DNA of 10,313 nt from a bacterium (GTDB taxonomy: Bacteria > UBP15 > UBA6099 > JAJRTR01), in contig JAJRTR010000044.1 in the NCBI GenBank assembly GCA_024278215.1, positions 1 to 10,313 on the forward strand, read 5' to 3'. The translations under genes and the position numbers were made by a program. Shown here piece by piece: positions 7,474-10,313 of the stretch (the stretch's first letter is position 1; each line of letters starts with the position of its first letter). Under the pieces are notes generated by a model. That model made no database searches and was not told the origin of the DNA. It saw nothing but the letters and a program-made list of their open reading frames with translations.

Positions 7474-8418
7474 ATGATGAAAGAAGCGAGAGAGATGAAT
7501 AGATATATTTCTGAAGATACACAGTCGGGTTTGCATATTGCGGCGCGAAGCACAATGTATGTTATCGTGATGTTTTCGCTTATCGTGTGCGCGAACGTCG
7601 CGATTGCGGATACGCAACTGCCGAGGCATCCGAACCGGGCGGAAGTGTCGAAGCTGGACGAGTCGGGCTGCGACGCCGGTTTTTCTTTCGCGGTGGTAGG
7701 CGACATCCACCAGAATAATGAAACGTTCGAGGAAATGATACGGCTGTCGCGCGCGTCGGGTGTGGACTTTGCCGTTGCCGTCGGCGACTTCACGAATGAC
7801 GGCAAACCCGAAGAATATGAAAACTATGTCGAGCATATCAACGCTTCGGAATTACCGTGGTTTACTGTGCCCGGCAACCACGAATACCGCAGCCCGGACG
7901 GACATACCTCACTGGCCGGTAAAAAAAGATACAAGCGAATATTCGGTAAGGCCGACTTTGTTTTTACACATTGCGGATGGGCATTTGCAGGGCTGGACAC
8001 ACCGGCGTTCGACGCGCTCCTGCCGACACAACTGAACAAACTCGAGAAGGTGCTGAAAAGATACAAGGGAAGATCGGTCGTGTTTTCTCACTACCCGCCC
8101 GCGATAATTCCAAACTGGGAAGACGGGATTTGGGTGTCGAACGCGGCTAGTTTTATGAACCTGCTGGATAGGTACGAAACACCGTTTTCCTTTTCCGGCC
8201 ACATCCATGTTTACGACGAATATAAAAAAGGGCCTGTAACGTATGTTATAACCGGCGGTGGCGGCGGCACCCTTGATTCAGACCGTGGACCCGCCAATCT
8301 CAACTCGCCGGACTCCGGCGCATTCTATCACTTTATAATCGCTACCGTCAGGCAAGGCCGCCTCGATTTTAGAATTGTGAAATTAGCACAGGAAACGCAT
8401 GAGCCGGTCGAGCACTGA
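7474..8418 (+). CDS. Exported calcineurin-like metallophosphoesterase
   Basis: 314 residues from ATG 7474. The ATG at 7495 (after purine-rich AAAGAAGCGAGAGAG) is a credible alternative, favoured if TATAAT at 7457-7462 is the promoter; it would remove seven residues. The full dinuclear metal-site signature is present: GDIH (D77, H79), GDFTND (D105), GNHE (N135, H136), SHYP (H206) and GHIH (H243, H245). A hydrophobic segment (about 28-45) ends in AIA before Asp46, a good signal peptidase I site, so the enzyme should be periplasmic or secreted. Such enzymes hydrolyse phosphomonoesters or diesters; the substrate is not evident. No extra domains are seen; the C-terminus (from about 255, with a GGGGG run) completes the fold. 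It is a stand-alone plus-strand gene, divergent from pth. Its last 36 bases overlap, on the opposite strand, the tail of the neighbouring pseudogene. Confidence 0.93.
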   Translation: MMKEAREMNRYISEDTQSGLHIAARSTMYVIVMFSLIVCANVAIADTQLPRHPNRAEVSKLDESGCDAGFSFAVVGDIHQNNETFEEMIRLSRASGVDFAVAVGDFTNDGKPEEYENYVEHINASELPWFTVPGNHEYRSPDGHTSLAGKKRYKRIFGKADFVFTHCGWAFAGLDTPAFDALLPTQLNKLEKVLKRYKGRSVVFSHYPPAIIPNWEDGIWVSNAASFMNLLDRYETPFSFSGHIHVYDEYKKGPVTYVITGGGGGTLDSDRGPANLNSPDSGAFYHFIIATVRQGRLDFRIVKLAQETHEPVEH

Positions 8419-9150
8419 AATATCACACACTAATTGTTCTTTGATATTTCCGCTTTCGTCGAGTAGCCGGTGTTCAAGTCTAACCCAGCCTGCATCGGAA
8501 ATATATTTTGCGATCAAACCCGCCGTGAGCCTGTTGCCCTCAACCTTCAGGTGTCCCACCACTCCGTTTTTGCGATGTATATAGTAATTACTGAAAACCT
8601 TTTCTCTTTACCCGGCTTCCGCCATGAATTCTTCAGAAAGGTCTAAGTAATTAAGTTGAAGTTGATCGTAGATATCCCGCTGCCGAAATCATCGCCGGGC
8701 GGAATATGGACGATGAGCAGTTTTTTACCCTTAGCTTCGATTTCGGTTTTCAAGGCGTTCAGCAATGATTTTACGACTACGGCCATTTCAAAATAGTACT
8801 TTCTCACGGCTTTTTCGCGGACGGAGGGAATAAGTTGGTACTGGTTTCGCAGAAGAATCCCAAGGCGGAATTCGTGTGAGGCCTGCCTGCGAATTCGCTT
8901 GAGCGTGGTATTGGGGGGCGAAACGGGGATATTCTCAACAACAAGCCTGCCTTTGTGCTCATCGAAACGGAATACGGGTTTGGCGTGTGAGAAAAAAAGT
9001 CAGCCCGGTTCGATCCAGATCATTTGAAAGAATTCCGAAAATCACGATATCGGGGTCGTATTGCCTTCCTTTAATAGATCTCGTTATGTGAAGCTTCACA
9101 TAAAATCTTATACAGCCGACCGCAGCAGAATCATAATTTCGCAATTGGCT
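8383..9150 (-). pseudogene. Decayed SGNH/GDSL-type hydrolase, 5' truncated with two frameshifts and a stop
   Basis: No single frame spans this stretch, but three consecutive minus-strand pieces join into one SGNH-hydrolase-like protein. Piece 1 (9150 to about 8999) reads YDPDIVIFGILSNDLDRTG, the usual PDIV...ND block with the catalytic-site Asn. At the seven-T run (8992-8998), removing one T continues the sense into piece 2: HAKPVFRF, GRLVVENIPV, then an Arg-rich region, EAKGKKLLIVHIPPGDD. Near 8686-8688 adding one base restores the first frame: DIYDQLQLNYLDLSEEF. A TAA at 8608-8610 follows, then YYIHRKNGVVGHLKVEGN, matching the C-terminal catalytic block, with the His at codon 8553-8551 but Val where an Asp two residues earlier is usual. 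The N-terminal GDS block is absent; a stop at 9151 and the neighbouring pilin-like gene occupy its place. Related proteins are acetyl-ester or polysaccharide-modifying hydrolases; the exact type is uncertain. Clearly inactive unless the frameshifts are sequencing errors, and even then truncated. Confidence 0.75.
8417..8450. repeat. Inverted repeat after the phosphoesterase stop
   Basis: GAAATATCA (8417-8425) is repeated inverted as TGATATTTC (8442-8450), a perfect nine-base stem with a 16-base loop starting within the stop codon. The stem is AT-rich and no T-run follows, so it is at best a weak terminator or mRNA-end structure. It also lies in the remnant coding tail of the pseudogene on the other strand. 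Confidence 0.3.
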
Positions 9151-9648
9151 CTATCGCTGTTCAGGATATTCATCGCCATCGGTCTCAATCTCGTAACCGA
9201 TAGGATTCCTGATGTCGCCGTGGTCGTGGCCCATCACCCTGTGTGTGATGGGATCAAGATGATATGGCGCTCCTGTTATGGGACATCTGGGTATCCCTTT
9301 GGGAAAATAGTCTTTGTCTCTTCCTATGTCGCTAAGGTCGTCTCTCGGCCACTGGGCATTGTTCTGGATGTACCAGAGTTCGACTAATGTGTTTATAACC
9401 TGTTGATTGTGGCGGCAGGCAGTTTTTTTCGTGAAGTCGATTATTTTATCAACATCGAAATTATCAGGTTCCTGACGTTGGTCCTTTTCGTTGTAATCCA
9501 CTTCCTGCGGGACGGCAGTCATTGCCTGGGTGGCTGTTCCCCCGTCCAGAGATATGTAAGGCAGGAATGCCACATTGAACAGCATAAGACCGAGCACGGT
9601 GAACAGTATGCTCCACAACATCCAGTATCGGTTAGGTTTTAAAGGCAT
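9151..9648 (-). CDS. Pilin-like protein with membrane anchor, paralogue of the upstream prepilin-like gene
   Basis: 165 residues from ATG 9648, with no strong ribosome site. One membrane helix at about 9-32 anchors the protein; there is no glycine-glutamate prepilin cleavage motif. A hydrophilic linker (about 35-75) leads to a domain clearly related to that of the next gene upstream: C78, a helix with INTLVELWYI, W100-P101, DLSDI (104-108), YF (114-115), PRCPITG with C122, and THRVMGH (135-141). C78 and C122 are 44 residues apart, exactly as in the paralogue, so a disulfide is plausible. Such domains with CP(V/I)TG and a Trp-Pro block follow type IV pilin helices in pseudopilin-like proteins. 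The gene begins 22 bases after its partner ends and is surely cotranscribed with it. It may be a minor pilin-like or assembly component with altered membrane insertion; this is inference. Confidence 0.75.
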   Translation of the reverse strand: MPLKPNRYWMLWSILFTVLGLMLFNVAFLPYISLDGGTATQAMTAVPQEVDYNEKDQRQEPDNFDVDKIIDFTKKTACRHNQQVINTLVELWYIQNNAQWPRDDLSDIGRDKDYFPKGIPRCPITGAPYHLDPITHRVMGHDHGDIRNPIGYEIETDGDEYPEQR

Positions 9649-9670
9649 AAGCTTCGCCGCATAAAATTCT

Positions 9671-10030
9671 TTACGGATGCGGTGTCACACCTCTCTTGTG
9701 TCCCGAAACCCTGTGTCCGGTGGGATATATAAAATATGTCGCAGCAGGAGTCACCGGACAGTCGGGCAGTTTCTGTTCAACAAAATAGTTGACATTCGCC
9801 GCTATATCCGACAGGTCAACCATGGGCCATGTGCCTTCTTTTATGTAGTAGAGCTGGACAAGGGCGTTTATATTCGCAACATTCGCCAGGCATGCTTCCC
9901 ATTTGGCGTCTTCCGACACATCAAAAAATCGCGGCACCATAATTATCGACAGGATTGATATCAGCAATGCGATAAGGATTATCTCCCCCAGCGCTATCCC
10001 TTTTTCGTTTTTATTTAAACCTATCTTCAC
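9671..10030 (-). CDS. Prepilin-like (pseudopilin) protein with type IV leader
   Basis: 119 residues from the GTG at 10030. The frame is open upstream to a TTG at 10096, but that TTG lies in the -35 element of a good promoter and the longer leader would be unusual. From GTG the protein starts MKIGLNKNEKG, then IALGEIILIALLISILSII: a short basic leader, cleavage after Gly11, Glu at mature position 5 and a long hydrophobic helix, the hallmarks of a type IV prepilin processed by prepilin peptidase. AGGG lies upstream at fair spacing. The globular part has C47, INALVQLYYI, W68-P69, DLSDI (72-76), YF (82-83), PDCPVT with C91, and GHRVSGH (105-111). It is short for a major pilin, so more like a pseudopilin or secretion-system component. 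No assembly ATPase, platform protein or peptidase gene is in the window. Confidence 0.8.
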   Translation of the reverse strand: MKIGLNKNEKGIALGEIILIALLISILSIIMVPRFFDVSEDAKWEACLANVANINALVQLYYIKEGTWPMVDLSDIAANVNYFVEQKLPDCPVTPAATYFIYPTGHRVSGHKRGVTPHP

Positions 10031-10067
10031 AATTTGCCCTGTGTACAAAGATATAATGTTGTTATCT

Positions 10068-10096
10068 ATTATAGCAATTTCTTTATCTGATAGCAA
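10068..10096 (-). promoter_or_regulatory. Sigma-70-type promoter of the pilin-like operon
   Basis: On the minus strand: TTGCTA (10096-10091, 4 of 6 matches to TTGACA), a 17-base spacer, and a perfect TATAAT (10073-10068). Transcription should start near 10061, giving a leader of about 30 bases before the GTG at 10030. It rules out the TTG at 10096 as start. Confidence 0.65.
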
Positions 10097-10116
10097 AATC
10101 TACCGTATTACACTGG

Positions 10117-10184
10117 ATATTCGTAACCGGTCACAAGGTTCGGTAAAATGTGATGCGGTAGAAACTATATTCGTAACCGTTCAC
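10117..10184. repeat. 18-bp direct repeat pair, 50-bp period
   Basis: Positions 10117-10134 and 10167-10184 share ATATTCGTAACCG(G/T)TCAC with one mismatch, exactly 50 bases apart. They lie upstream of the pilin-like promoter on one side and of the edge gene on the other. They could be binding sites for a regulator or subterminal repeats of an insertion element entering from the right; nothing here decides. Confidence 0.55.
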
Positions 10185-10209
10185 ACCCCTGTTGCAGCAC
10201 AATGACATA

Positions 10210-10225
10210 CAATAGCGCACTATTG
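10210..10225. repeat. Small hairpin
   Basis: CAATAG (10210-10215) and CTATTG (10220-10225) are perfect inverted arms around a four-base loop. It sits between the direct repeats and the edge gene and may be an operator or part of a mobile-element end. The six-base arms give it modest weight. Confidence 0.3.
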
Positions 10226-10268
10226 CATACACTAGACGTTTTTGCAAGTATGTGCTATGGTATGTTTA

Positions 10269-10313
10269 ATGGACAGCGAAACGGCATCAAAACCAACGTA
10301 TGAAGAATTGGTA
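10269..10313 (+). CDS. Start of a gene running off the right edge (possibly a transposase)
   Basis: From ATG 10269, or in-frame ATG 10257, the frame is open to the edge and reads MDSETASKPTYEELV. The phrase TYEEL near the N-terminus is common in IS66-type transposases, which start with a coiled region, but fifteen residues are too few for a firm family call. The repeats just upstream fit a mobile-element end, again without proof. No clear ribosome binding site precedes either ATG. Confidence 0.3.
   Translation, partial: MDSETASKPTYEELV

Noticed and set aside
8399-8584. 61-codon plus-strand frame after the phosphoesterase
   Set aside because: The minus strand of the same stretch encodes the C-terminal SGNH block, which explains the open frame.
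9061-9387. 108-codon open frame on the plus strand across the pilin-like gene and pseudogene
   Set aside because: Antisense to a gene with a paralogue next door; no ribosome site or domain.
10117-10184. CRISPR array
   Set aside because: Only two repeat copies of 18 bases, no further units, and no cas genes.

Overview
The window is bacterial chromosomal DNA: tight genes, ATGA overlaps, Shine-Dalgarno sites, export signals and a prepilin-type leader. I cannot name the species. Type IV prepilin-like proteins, exported phosphoesterases, SGNH-type hydrolases and GH38-like proteins together recall the Planctomycetota/Lentisphaerota/Hydrogenedentota-type groups, but that is an impression and not a measurement.

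Layout, left to right. (1) Positions 1-579 hold the 3' part of a transposase-like gene that enters from the left edge; its G-poor, A/C-rich sense strand sets it apart from its neighbours. (2) Positions 676-2975 are a translationally coupled pair: a four-helix membrane protein whose C-terminal half resembles gluconate 2-dehydrogenase subunit 3, and a soluble FAD-dependent GMC oxidoreductase. Together they look like a membrane-anchored alcohol/sugar dehydrogenase. (3) Positions 7310 down to 3024 (minus strand) hold three genes in series: peptidyl-tRNA hydrolase (pth), a secreted protein made of the accessory and C-terminal parts of a GH38 alpha-mannosidase without the catalytic barrel, and an enolase-superfamily (mandelate racemase type) enzyme. 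(4) Positions 7474-8418 (plus strand) encode an exported calcineurin-like metallophosphoesterase, divergent from pth. (5) Positions 8383-9150 (minus strand) hold no intact gene, but joining three reading-frame pieces gives most of an SGNH/GDSL hydrolase. It is a pseudogene with two opposite one-base frameshifts, one stop codon and a missing 5' end. (6) Positions 10030 down to 9151 (minus strand) hold two tandem, related pilin-like genes; the first has a prepilin leader and a near-consensus promoter, the second has kept the C-terminal domain but swapped the leader for a plain membrane anchor. (7) The right end carries an 18-bp direct repeat, a small hairpin and the first codons of another gene, possibly a transposase.

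The metabolic genes suggest handling of carbohydrates or sugar acids: a GMC dehydrogenase, a sugar-acid dehydratase/racemase-like enzyme and a GH38-derived secreted protein. The link is by neighbourhood only. Possible mobile DNA at both edges and the decayed hydrolase suggest a region under rearrangement. The most unusual items are the catalytic-domain-less secreted GH38 protein, the pilin-like pair with divergent N-termini, and the reconstructable SGNH pseudogene. I saw no CRISPR array, tRNA or rRNA.
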